A DNA stretch of 64,000 nucleotides, from positions 1,025,825 to 1,089,824 of the forward strand of contig JAQFVV010000064.1 in the NCBI GenBank assembly GCA_028023455.1, in the 5' to 3' direction. The DNA is from Epiperipatus broadwayi (lineage: Eukaryota > Onychophora > Udeonychophora > Euonychophora > Peripatidae). This document shows, piece by piece, positions 48,143 through 58,750 of the stretch. The notes under the pieces were generated by a model. The model was not told the DNA's origin and did no database searches. It saw only the letters and a program-made list of their open reading frames with translations. Every line of letters starts with the position of its first letter. The stretch's first letter is position 1. The translations under genes and the position numbers were made by a program.

Positions 48143-48540
48143 TCGATAAACAATATTTACGTCTATTTTCCACAAGTATGACTCTTTACCATCATTAACA
48201 AATACGATCATTGTAATTTTTTTTAAAAAAAAAAAAACCAGTTTACACTCTATCAGCAATCAAATGAAATCTCTGTTTATAGTATAACTCGTGGAAGGTA
48301 TACAGAAAAAAAAATGCATGCTATAAGTTATCTTATATCTGACCATCTACTTTTTATAAATTGTTGTTTGCCTTTTTGAAAGCAATAATGTTTAAATGTG
48401 GGAGTGAACGTTTCGTAAACCAGGGTATATTTAGCAAATTAAAAATTGTACACGTTATAAACGAATAATTGGAGTTTGAAGATTTCAATAGGAAGACAAA
48501 TTTTAATTTGAAAGTATATCATTAAAATTTATTAGACTTA

Positions 48541-48727
48541 AATTGCTAACCCACCTGATCACTCACACGTGGAAAAGATAAATAATCACCAATATACGTA
48601 ATTTGTGCTAAACCAGCACTCATCAGTTGGTCCAGATTATTCTCCTGTACATGAGGCATCAGAATGACTAAACGTCAACATGGGTAGGATGACAACCTTG
48701 GCACTAACATTGGCTTTGAACATTACA
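48541..48727 (-). mobile_element. hammerhead family A, inverted partial copy
   Basis: The reverse complement matches the middle of the copy immediately to the right (hammerhead, then TGTGTGTGATCAGGTGGGT-like sequence), so the two form a head-to-head inverted pair. About 80 bp of unshared sequence lies between the hammerhead and the next element. Confidence 0.7.
48583..48639 (-). ncRNA. hammerhead ribozyme, family A, core nearly intact
   Basis: CTGATGA is intact; stem II GTGCT...AGCAC; inner stem I CCAA/TTGG and outer TAATC/GATTA. The GAAA after stem II has lost its G (reads CAAATT), and palindromic TACGTA is followed by TA. Probably inactive through loss of G12. Confidence 0.75.
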
Positions 48728-49040
48728 TCATCGGATTTTCAATGAAATGGAAGGCTGAAGAGTTGTGAGTTGAAGTAATTTGAAGCCTGTCCATTAATGT
48801 ATGAAGATTGGCTATCTTAATATAAAGCTGAGTACTGATTGTATATATGAGTGGAGATGGTAATCTGGACCAACTGATGAGTGCTGGTTTAGCATGAAAT
48901 ATGTATCTTGGTGATTATATATCTTTTCAATATGTGTGTGATCAGGTGGGTCAGTAATATAAAATGGCACTGAGAATTGTGGGTCGTGTGAAAGTCTGAG
49001 TTCGAATCCCCTATATATTACATATATAAATGCAGGTTAT
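48728..49040 (+). mobile_element. SINE-like element with hammerhead ribozyme (family A), best copy
   Basis: The 5' block GATTTTCAATGAAATGG starts at about 48733, the hammerhead is at 48861-48917, an A-box-like TGGGTCAGTA near 48948, and a good B-box GTTCGAATCC at 49000-49009, followed by CCTATATATTACATATATAA. The tRNA-like part after the ribozyme would allow internal pol III transcription. Collinear with 10253-10560. No ORF. Confidence 0.8.
48861..48917 (+). ncRNA. hammerhead ribozyme, family A, intact core
   Basis: Outer stem I TAATC (48861-48865) pairs with GATTA (48913-48917), inner stem I CCAA (48870-48873) with TTGG (48908-48911), leaving an asymmetric internal loop TGGA/T. Core CTGATGA 48874-48880; stem II GTGCT...AGCAT with a terminal G-U; GAAA 48896-48899; near-palindrome TATGTA; TC with predicted cleavage after 48907. 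Every conserved nucleotide is present. Confidence 0.9.
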
Positions 49041-49433
49041 TAGATTTAAAGAAAACAATTTGCAGATAAAAAAAAATATTGATATAAGTATTTAATTGTT
49101 TCTAAGACGGTAACCTAAAATTAACAAATAATTATCGGGAAATTGAAATAACTCTGGAGAATAAAATGAAGAAAGTTAAAAAAAGTGATTAAGCTGTGAG
49201 CTTCACAGAACAAAAAGAAGCATCAAAATAAAGCATTTGGACTGGTTTCAATACCAGTGATATCCCATATAAATGTCGTAATTGGAATCTAGTAATATTG
49301 AAGGATTGTCTTCATCTAAATTATGATTTTTGCAAAGAAATCAAGTCATATACATCATGATATAATTTAACCAGATTGTATTACAAAATGTTATCTAATG
49401 AGCTTTCCAATAGCTCTTAACAAGCTTTTCAGA

Positions 49434-49492
49434 ATATCCCTAACCCCAGACTGGTTTCTGCTTCTGGCTTTCTCAGTGAGTTGCTAAGATAT
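49434..49492 (-). ncRNA. hammerhead relic, family C
   Basis: On the minus strand: ACTCA, then CTGAGAAA (core shortened), a stem-II remnant around GCCAGAAGC, GAAACCAGTC and TGGGGTTAGGGATAT. Stem I strands remain pairable at the inner part. The core is damaged. Confidence 0.55.
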
Positions 49493-49671
49493 TTAAGCAT
49501 TAGATTTAAAATACCAGGTCAACCCCAGCAATATATCTAATGGTTAACTATTAAGTAGAAAGCTGGATTTGAAAACATATGAAATGTCTGAAAATTTCAG
49601 ATTTTCTCCTTAATAGTTAACCATTAGATAAAGTGCTGGGTTTGATCTGGTATTTTAAATCTAATGCTTGA

Positions 49672-49730
49672 ATATCCTAGCACCTCAATGAGGAAGCCAG
49701 AAGCAGAAATGGATCTGAGGTTATGAATAT
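49672..49730 (+). ncRNA. hammerhead relic, family C
   Basis: AATATCCTAGCACCTCAATGA followed by GGAAGCCAGAAGCAGAAA. The conserved core is changed and the stem I outer strand is only partly matched by GAATATT. Confidence 0.5.
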
Positions 49731-50045
49731 TCTGAGAAACTTGTTAAGCGCTATTGGCAAGCTAATTAGATAACATTGTAATACAAACTTGCTAAATTAA
49801 GTCATATGATATATGACTTGATTTCTTTGCAATTATATTTTTTACTATTAAGACTTTGGAGGTTTTATATTGCTAAAGCTATTAATAATGGTGTATCTGA
49901 ACTTAGTTCAGTTCAATATGACTATTTAAGTTAGACTGCTGGATTTGAAGACATATGGATGTCTGAAAAGTTCAGATTTTGTACTTAATAGTTAATCATT
50001 AGATGAAATGTTGGGCTTGATCTGGTATTTTAAAGCTCATGCTTG

Positions 50046-50106
50046 AATATCCCAGCAACTCACTATGGATGCCAGAAGCAAAAACCAATATGGGATTAGG
50101 AATATT
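50046..50106 (+). ncRNA. hammerhead relic, family C
   Basis: AATATCCCAGCAACTCACTAT, then GGATGCCAGAAGC, AAAAACCAATATGGGATTA and GGAATATT. Outer stem I (AATATCC with GGAATATT) survives; the core is lost. Confidence 0.5.
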
Positions 50107-50547
50107 CTGAAAAACTTGTTAAAAGCTAATATTGGCAAGCTCATTTAATTAATAACACTATGATTTTCATGAAACTTGTAAATAACTTGTCAAGTAGCTT
50201 ATTTCAATATTTAAAAATGTACTATGTCAAATTTATATTTATCTAAATATTAACTCACTTTGCTATCTAATGATCTTTTTATTAATTTAAATTTTTTTTA
50301 ATTCTTTAATAATATCATGATTGCAGATAGTTTGAGGAGTTTAGAATATATTTTTATTGGCACAGTTAAAAAATCAGGACCTTGAAGTAGATTGCATAAT
50401 ATTCACTGAAAATTAAAGCTAAATTACTAAGGAAATATTTGAAAAGTTAATGAGCGATTAAATAATTTCAGAAGAGTTGAGGGTCAGAAATTTGATGTTA
50501 ATAACATTTCTAAATTAGATATCTATACAAAGTATATATGAAAATCA

Positions 50548-50880
50548 TCATTTCAGTGATTATCAATCCACTTCAGGATGAAAGTCCCTTCAAGTTCAAT
50601 CCATCTTCTCCAAACTCTAATTCTTTTCTTCACATCACCCCTGTACATTTCTTTATTTCATCCTACCATCTCACATAGAGTCTCTTGCTAAGTCTTTTAC
50701 AATCTCTTAGAATCCAACTTAAGATTTTAACTGTCCATCTATTATCATTTCTTCTAGCAATATGTCCATCTCAACAGCATTTCAGTCTCTTCTTTTAACA
50801 ATATCAGTAACACTCATTTGTCCTCTTACCCATATTTTCATTTTTAATCTCTTCTTACTACTCCTAACATATACTTTTAA
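50548..50880 (-). mobile_element. RTE-like LINE, 3'-end fragment
   Basis: Shares the blocks AGGATGAAAGTCCCTTCAAGT, ATCTCACATAGAGTCTCTT, TTTTACAATCTCTT and AGCAATATGTCCATCTC with the other fragments. Minus orientation, decayed. Confidence 0.7.
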
Positions 50881-52796
50881 ATAAATAATACACAAAATAA
50901 CTTATAAAAATTGCCACATTATTTCCTTTGGGAAAATTTTAAAAATTGAAAACACAAACCCACTCTGCAATAATGGAGATTCCAAAAATTTATCCACTGC
51001 ATCAAGTGAGGAGAAAAATGTAGGGATTATTATGCTGCTTTGCTGGAACGATTTTTGTGGGACATTAATGATAGCAGCTATTTACTATTGCTAATCTATA
51101 ATATACAGAAGTAATCAAAAGAAAAACTGAGAACAAATTAGTAATAAGTCTTCCAAGAGAATTTCAGAAATCCAGTGCAATAGATCTTAAGCAAATAACT
51201 ATTTTATGAGCTATTATGAAAAGTAAATTCAAACTCTGGATACATTGCACAAAAACAAAAAAGAAAGGACCAAGTGTAAGAGTTTGCTAATATTCATCAC
51301 TTACATAGGATTTTCCATATTTAAAAAAAGATACAAATAAAAAGTTCCCAAAAAATAAAGTTTAAAAAAATGAACACAGCATTGAAAATAACACACATGG
51401 ATGAATAGCTTTCTGCAAATAATTTTTTTAATAAGGATCCCTAATAAACTCATTGCATTAGAAATAGACAGGAAATATGAAGTGTCATGTTTCAGAGAGA
51501 TCAAATATTGCTATATAAAGAAATTAAAACTGTCCATAGTCATTAATATCTTGGTAAATAGATAAATGTTTTCGTAGTAAAAGATAAAACTTAAAACTCA
51601 TAATTTCTCCCTGGCATAAAAATATTTATAATTAATACAAATACAAGCTAAATTTGCTAAAATATTCTGGTCAGCAGGGAAGATAAATATCATATCTATA
51701 GAGATTGAGAGTCATGATGAGGTAAAACTCTTGTGTTGACATGAAAGGTAGCTTTTGCAAAAGAGTAGCAGTTGAAGAATCTTTTGATAGCTTAGTAAAA
51801 GGAGTGACAATATCTTTTGAAAATTCAGAATTGGTTATTCCTTTATTTATTACTACAAAAGCCAGTAGATAAATTTACTTATGTGGACCAATATGATAAC
51901 AATTAATAAAAGCATAGTTAAAAGTTCCTATTATATTCTAAATATAAGACAGATGTTAATGAATTTGAATGGAGTAAAAAATTTTGCAAAACTAGATTTA
52001 AATAGCTTTTTACCAATGGAAAAATTTAACTATAGTTAAATATAAAAGCCATTTCAAATACTACTGCTTTTCCACTTGAAGAATGATAGTCTATAATATA
52101 TTCCAAGTGGAAATAAATGTTCTATTAAGTGGATACTCCATGTTTTGATATTATAATGATAAATAATTCAAATGAATCATTACATAATATATAAATAACA
52201 AGTGGATCAACTGGAATCAAGTAAAAATATAGATATAATAAATTAATTCCCAGGAGAAATATATTTGGAATGCAAAATAAATTCCTTGATACAGGTGCAG
52301 GTATAAGACCTGATGCAAAAAGTTGCTCTAGAATACTCAGACCAAAAAGTGAAAATATTGCAGATTTTTTTGGCTATAGCAAATCTGATATATCAAAGTC
52401 CATTATAATCCAACCATGTACCAGTGCATAGTAGTCCTAAATCCCTCTTTATCACTATGCAAATATTTTATGAACAAACTTTTTTTACTAGTTGAGCTGT
52501 AGAATTAAAATATGTGAATCTCATGCTAAGTGTTGATAGTCCAATATTGTGAGTGTAGATTATAAAAGCAATCATATTGATTTTAGAGGCTGAATTTATT
52601 CACAATTACTTATCCAGCTCTGTTATATTTAACTGTTCAATAAAGTTTATGTTATTCTATGAGAGGCAGTGTAATAGTTTTTGTTTCAGGAGATATTCTA
52701 AGGCTGTTAATAAATCTACCATAATACAAGAGCTGAGTTATGAGGAATGTAAAGATAGCTTCCACCTTTAACAAAATTATTTCTTCCTCAATATAA
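50881..52796. other. AT-rich DNA, no supported gene
   Basis: About 1.9 kb. Short frames only, none convincing. Confidence 0.5.
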
Positions 52797-52878
52797 CATT
52801 AGTAGTAATAGCAGTAGCAGTAACAGTAGCAACAGCAGTAGCAATAGCAATAGCAGTACTAGTAGCATTAGCAGTAGC

Positions 52879-52919
<41 letters not shown>

Positions 52920-52985
52920 CAGTAGCAGTAACAGTAGCAACAGTAGCAATAGTAGTAGTTGTATTGTTGTTGTTATTATTAGTAT
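52797..52985. repeat. imperfect AGT/AGC trinucleotide repeat
   Basis: About 190 bp of AGT, AGC and AAC/AAT triplets. The Thr/Ala-rich minus-strand frame is a repeat artefact. Confidence 0.95.
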
Positions 52986-54613
52986 TACATAATTTTAAAA
53001 AACAAGTAGGGCAATTTATTATCACTTTTATAACACTTTGTAGAGCAGTAAATATACATAGCAATAAATATATATAAAGTCTAGTTGGAGTAGACTTTAT
53101 AAAATTTCTCTGTCAATAATAATTATTTTAATAAATATTAAATTATAGAACCGACAGCATACGCTAAAAAGCTGTCTTTAGCTTAATATTTTTATACAAA
53201 TAAATTAAAAACTTTATTGTAATTTCATTATGTATATATAATTATATTCCATAAGAATGCATAAACAATTATTAAATAACAAGGAGTTAAAATTTAAAAA
53301 TTGCTACTCCGCGAAGCTTTAACGAAGATACTCTTCAGTGAAAACCAGTATTATCGGTTTTTAAATTTTAATGCCATATTAATAATTATTAATTTTTTAC
53401 ACAATCTTGTAGAATATAATTTTATATTTTATTATGATTTAAGTATTTTGTTTTCTATATATATATTATTTAATTTTAAAAATTAATTGTGCGTTCAAAA
53501 GTCATTTTTGCTATGAAAAATAACAGGGATTAAAATTTTTTAAATGTTATCTTTGGATTAGTAATATTTATCTTATCGATCTAGAAAATACATAAAAATG
53601 ACATGTTTTAAAAAGGTATATATAGCTAGACATTTTAGTAATAAATTACACATGCGTATTCCATGTCGGGGTCGATTTTTTCCATAAGGTACTAGATTTT
53701 TTGTTCATTATTATTATATTTAAATCGAATAATGTTTTAGAAAACAATACAAGTCTAATATTATAGACATAATTATATATATATATCATATAATTAATTA
53801 CAAATTCTATAATAAAATATTAAGGACTACCGAATTTATTAGAACATTGAAAATAATATTTGATGTTTTAATTCGCAATGATTACTCAGAAAATGTTATA
53901 AAAGTTTTTATAATATATATTTTTATTTTTTAAAAAGTACATTTACTAAATACCTAAAATTGAGTTACTACAATTACGATGCACAGAATCCATAGGTATT
54001 GGATTTTCCAGATATATACGAATAATTAATTAAATTGTTGCATAAAATATAGATAAATAACTGTCCAATATTATTGCTACCTACTGTTACAAAGATTATA
54101 TTTTTTTTAAAAAATTATTGTATTTTTTATATTCTAATTAACTATTTTGGTTAATTTATTTTTCTTCCTTTTTTTGTTGTTGTAAAAGAACAATTAACTC
54201 ACTCCAATATATGTGTATAAATATGTTGATTTAAAAAAACTGATATGATTATTGAAGATAATATGTGAAGAACGTATTTTGGTATGAATTTTCACATCTA
54301 TTTTCTATATATATTCACGACAAAAAATGTTATAGGTGAGTTTATTATTTAATGAAAAAATAGTTTCTCCTACATGCTCAGGATCATAGATAATACAGGA
54401 TTTACTCTCCGTTTTATAAGGAAGATAACTATCTTTAAGTTCATATATATTGACTTTATACAGTAGATAAATACTTTATCCCAGCAAGGATGTAAGTAAT
54501 TTTATACTGTTTATCTTTAGAAATAAAATGATTTTTTTTAATTAATAAAGGATGAAGCATATAATTACTTCATTTCTATATCTATATTTATATTCATGCG
54601 GTTTTTGAAAATT
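52986..54613. other. AT-rich DNA, no supported gene
   Basis: Very AT-rich; nothing recognised. Confidence 0.5.
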
Positions 54614-54735
54614 AAAATTGATCTTTTTTTTTTTTTCAAGTGTCATAGCATCGGCCGGGACGCGTACCCGCAACCCGGGCAACTGTTTGTAAGACGGTCG
54701 CGCTGACCTCTCGACCACCAATAAAATTGATCTTT
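54614..54735 (-). mobile_element. ultra-short tRNA-derived SINE, copy 5
   Basis: Minus-strand body 54637-54722 plus an A-run. A perfect 13-bp target duplication AAAATTGATCTTT lies at 54614-54626 and 54723-54735. Among the best preserved copies. Confidence 0.9.
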
Positions 54736-55167
54736 GAAAATAAGAAAACCCATTTTGGTACATATTTTCTCATCAAATATGCCGATAGACAGAAATCAAA
54801 ATTATTATAGATGTCAGAATATATTGTTTATTAATGAAAGAAAAGTTTATCTGTCATGTATAGTGTGATATATAATGCTAAGGTTTATTCTGCATCGATT
54901 AATTGCAAGATCGTTCATAATTTAATTAATAGTGTGAGCTGTTAGAGAAACCACCAAACTATAATCTACGTAGACTTTATATAAGAGATAAATACTGTTT
55001 TGTTGTTTTCCCCAGTTATAGTGGTAATTTTCTGCTATTAATTTTCAGCAAATAAAAATATTTCTTCAATGAGTCAATTTAGGATTTGCATGTAAGAAGC
55101 ATATAATTAATCTTGCTCCTGTATAAGAATATAAATGCAGATGAGTATTACTTTGTTACAATTTCAT

Positions 55168-55745
55168 CACTCACAACTTTGACGCCATCCATTTCAGATA
55201 AATATACTAATGATTATTACTAATCATTTTCGAAACTAGAGATTATCTCTAGCACAGATATAAACTTTAAACCTCAGTTAAAGATTAATATATCTGATTT
55301 TTTTTTAATTTACGCACACGGCGTTATTCACTTTTCTCTGTCCCGTATGTAACCTCTTTTATAGATATAATAAACACCTCCACACTTCCCCGATTCTTTT
55401 CAAATTCATATAAATAAATATATAATAAAAGACAAATGACCCCAAGATGCACTTCGTGCTGAACCAGCACTCATCTGTTGGCCCAGGTCATTATCTCTCA
55501 TATATATCTCTATTATATGCAAAGTATTTATCTAGAGTAAATTGTTACATTTTCATTTACCACTGTCAAACTCCCTCCACTCACAACTTTGACGCCATCC
55601 ATTTCAGATAAATACACTAATGATTATTACTAATCATTTTCGAAACTAGAGATTATCTCTAGCACAGATATAAACTTTAAACCTCAGTTAAAGATTAATA
55701 CATCTGGTTTTTTTTTTTTTAATTTACACACACGGAGTTATTCAC
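55168..55745. repeat. 165-bp direct repeats 410 bp apart flanking a hammerhead
   Basis: 55168-55331 and 55578-55745 are nearly identical (CACTCACAACTTTGACGCC through CGAAACTAGAGATTATCTC to GTTATTCAC), differing mainly in the T-run and a few bases. The 246 bp between them carry a family-A-type hammerhead on the minus strand. This is either 1.4 tandem units of a 410-bp monomer or an LTR-like arrangement. Confidence 0.9.
55437..55490 (-). ncRNA. hammerhead ribozyme, family A-like, mutated core
   Basis: Outer stem I TGACC/GGTCA and inner CCAA/TTGG pair perfectly; stem II GTGCTGGTTCAGCAC is perfect. The core reads CAGATGA (U4 to A) and GAAG (A15.1 to G). The outer stem differs in sequence from the 48.9-kb copy but still pairs, which is covariation supporting the fold. 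Confidence 0.8.
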
Positions 55746-55869
55746 CTTAAGTAAGAGCATGGGTATTGGAGATATCAAGTAAAAAAATATTTTGATATAT
55801 ATTTTATCGTCTAACATCCTTGATAGATATAAAATAAATTATTAGAGATGAATATATAGTGTATTATTA

Positions 55870-55990
55870 GAAAAAAATGTCTGTCTAGCGTTGGTGGCCG
55901 AGTGGTCAGTACAGCTGCCTTACAAGCAGTTGTCCCGGGTTCGCAAGTTCGCTTCCCGGCCGATGCTTTGAGACATGAAAAAAAAAATGT
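55870..55990 (+). mobile_element. ultra-short tRNA-derived SINE, copy 6
   Basis: Plus strand: GTTGGTGGCCGAGTGGTCAG, GCTGCCTTACAAGCAG (an anticodon-arm-like hairpin with a TAC loop triplet), CCCGGGTTCGCAAGTTCG, CGGCCGATGCTTTGAGACATG and an A-run. Target duplication AAAAAAATGT on both sides (about 55871-55880 and 55981-55990). Confidence 0.88.
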
Positions 55991-57542
55991 ATTCTGAATG
56001 TATAGTTACGGATAACTCGGTATTGAGTAATTACAAAATCGTTCAGAATTTAGCGTAATTATTGCGCCCAAGAGATAACTAACGCAAAGACTTGTTTTTA
56101 GTAAATAAAATTATCATTATAAATTTATGAACAGATTATATTCTGATATTGACGTACACATGACGATAAATATATAAATTTATTTCATAAATAAATAATT
56201 TCGCAGATGATATATTCATTATCTCACATATACATATAAAGATTTTTAGTATTAATATTTGAAATAATCTATCCATAGCTGATATTTAGCGTTGTTGTTT
56301 TTTAAAATTTTAAAACAAAATAACAAATTAATTTAAATTACAAAAAAAAAAAGAATGCAATAACCTCTTCTTCATAAGTAATACTCGGGGTCACTTTTGT
56401 TATTATAAACTTTATAGTTTAACGGCATTTATTTGGTAAGTGTTAAATTAAAAAATATTAATAATTAAAAATATTTATAATATATTATTTTAAGAAATTT
56501 TTGTAAACAGATTTATATAAAACTAAGCAAACGTTTCTAATTCTATAATTAATAATAAAATCTTAGTTATCATTTAAAAACAATTTTTTTTGTATCGGAG
56601 AATGTTAAATATCAACATCTGTAAACGAAGTTATTATAAATATTATGAGTTCATGACCGTCCGCTGTTATTTAGCATTGCAACATAATATGCAATTCGTA
56701 TACTAAAAGTTTTCAAAATATACACGTGTCACCATTAATATTAGTCTAATGTCGCAATGATTTATATAATGTAAAATAGCCACGTAAATCGAACATTCTT
56801 TATCGATAATGATACAGCTTCTACCTTCCGTAAGACTCGAGTTCAAAGCCTACTCAGTTATTCTAGATAATTATCAAATATTGAATGTAATCTTATTTTT
56901 ATAGGGAAAAGTAAAATAGAGAAAATTGCTTAAATCCAGATCACCAGCAATGGGCAAGCCTAGAGAATATTCCATTCTCATTGACTAATATTTTAGGAGG
57001 TACTATGTGCGACCTTTGACCTGCAGTGAGATATTCAAAGATTGTTTCATCTTTTATTTACATAATTCCAACAACATTAATCATTTCTTTACTGTCATTA
57101 TAGACGAATTAAGCTTAAGTCAGAATTGTTATATATTTTTAAAATCTTCAAAATGTAAAATAATAATTTTTAATACTAACCCCTTACACAAAGGAGTTTG
57201 CGAACATTTTAATAAAATCTAATTAAATAAAATTGTGATAACATTCTAATATATATAGGGATGGTTGCTGCAAGCAGTTTTCTGACAACCCAAGTCAGGC
57301 AAATTCATAATGTCCACCCCATAGTTATTATGATTGCAGCTGATATTAGTATGCGATTCTGATGGAGAAATGAGCATTGGTATGCTAACCAACACACATT
57401 ATACAGCATTGTGAGTTAATTGATTTTCATCTCAATCATACGACCAAAAAAAAACCCTTTCTTCTCAGTTGCTTGATAGTTTTAACGGAAGAACAAGTTC
57501 AGTATTTTTGAAGATAAAATATGTGTGTTCATTCAATTTTAT
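55991..57542. other. AT-rich DNA, no supported gene
   Basis: Nothing recognised; short frames near 57007 and 57469 lack motifs. Confidence 0.5.
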
Positions 57543-57775
57543 ATTTAAAATTAGCCCAAATCCAAAATTCAACCAGACCAGAAAAAAATATAATATTAAA
57601 ACACAACCAAAGGTTTCACTGCTACAAGCAGACTTCTCAAGTGTAAAGAACTACAAAAACTACACTATATATATAATATTATACATTACCCACAAATCCA
57701 TTCACTTCCCATCCACCCTTAATATTTTTTGCTGGTCTGGTTGAATTTTGGATTTGGGATAATTTTAATTATATA
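57543..57775. repeat. inverted repeat with 45-bp arms
   Basis: 57543-57590 and 57721-57775 are reverse complements (CCCAAATCCAAAATTCAACC and GGTTGAATTTTGGATTTGGG) separated by about 130 bp. It could be a small TIR or foldback element. No TSD found. Confidence 0.8.
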
Positions 57776-58700
57776 TTGACTAGTTTAGCTTTATGCTTGT
57801 AATGTTTACTTTTATATCACAAAAGAAAAATTAAATTAGGGCCTCCACTTTCAGAAGGCTGTAAATACACCAATCAAGGCAGCAGATAGCGATCTCAATC
57901 AAAGAATGCTAAGTTTCTCCTGATTGCAGATCTAGTTTGTCATTTGTTGATGATGTTTTATTTAGCTACTTAGATTAATTTTGATGAAAAATTACATAAA
58001 TAAGATATATGTAGACTTTGTGGAATTAAAAGACAAAATAAAAAGACGATTGGAAAAATGGATATATAATTTACTATATATTGCACAAATTCATTGGCAG
58101 CACAAAAGAAGTGGGATTCATTATAAATAAAAAAAATTGAAAAACCATAATGTGAATGTTGATAGTATATCAAAAAAAAAAAAATTATAAGACTTGTAAT
58201 TAAACTTTATGGAAAATATCAAGTGCTGGTAATTCATATTTATTCCCCAGCAAGTCCTGATGGAAGACATGGTGGATTTTTATTTAGATGTATTACAATG
58301 TTCTTTATCAAACCAAACAACGTTTTGAAATTTCCATGAGATTTTACTGCTGGAATTGAAAAACAATGAAATATAAATTTGACTATAAAGACAAATATAA
58401 AAAAAGAAATAGACTTATGGAATTTTTCCAAAAAAATACATTACATGGTGATGATCTAAACATCTCCTTTTGAGTGCAATTGTACCATACCTGACTATAA
58501 AGTCATGGGCATATCAAATAGACATACAAACCATTACATTCTAAGACTATTTCTATAAAAGAGATAAATAACAGGCTTTGTACTCATAAAAACGTAATAC
58601 CTCTTTCATAATAATTAAAATTACAATTAGATTATACATAATAACTTCTTTTTTATATACTTTCCTCAATGCAAACGTTATTTCTGTAAATAGTTTTTAT
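57776..58700. other. no supported gene
   Basis: AT-rich; nothing recognised. Confidence 0.45.
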
Positions 58701-58708
58701 TTCTTTTC

Positions 58709-58750
58709 CTACAGTTTCAACTGCCCAACAGTCATCATCAGAATTACAAA
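58709..58750 (-). ncRNA. hammerhead-like core (PLE type, family E)
   Basis: Minus strand: canonical CTGATGA (58741-58735), stem II GACTG-TTGGG-CAGTT (5 bp including one G-U), GAAA (58718-58715), then CTGTA. Stem I is not clear, and no PLE coding was found nearby. Confidence 0.5.

Larger units (their letters stand above)
49310..50165. mobile_element. hammerhead family C: inverted, tandem, decayed relative of family B
   Basis: A minus-orientation part (about 49320-49555) faces a plus-orientation part (about 49560-50165), meeting near CTATTAAGTAGAAAGC. The plus part holds two units about 374 bp apart. The sequence GAACTTAGTTCAG...CAATATGACTATTTAAG corresponds to GAACTGAGTTCAG...CTATATGACTATATAAG of family B, so the families are related. 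Three hammerhead relics lie inside. Confidence 0.7.

Noticed and set aside
52777-53064. Thr/Ala/Val-rich minus-strand frame
   Set aside because: Translation of an AGT/AGC trinucleotide repeat.
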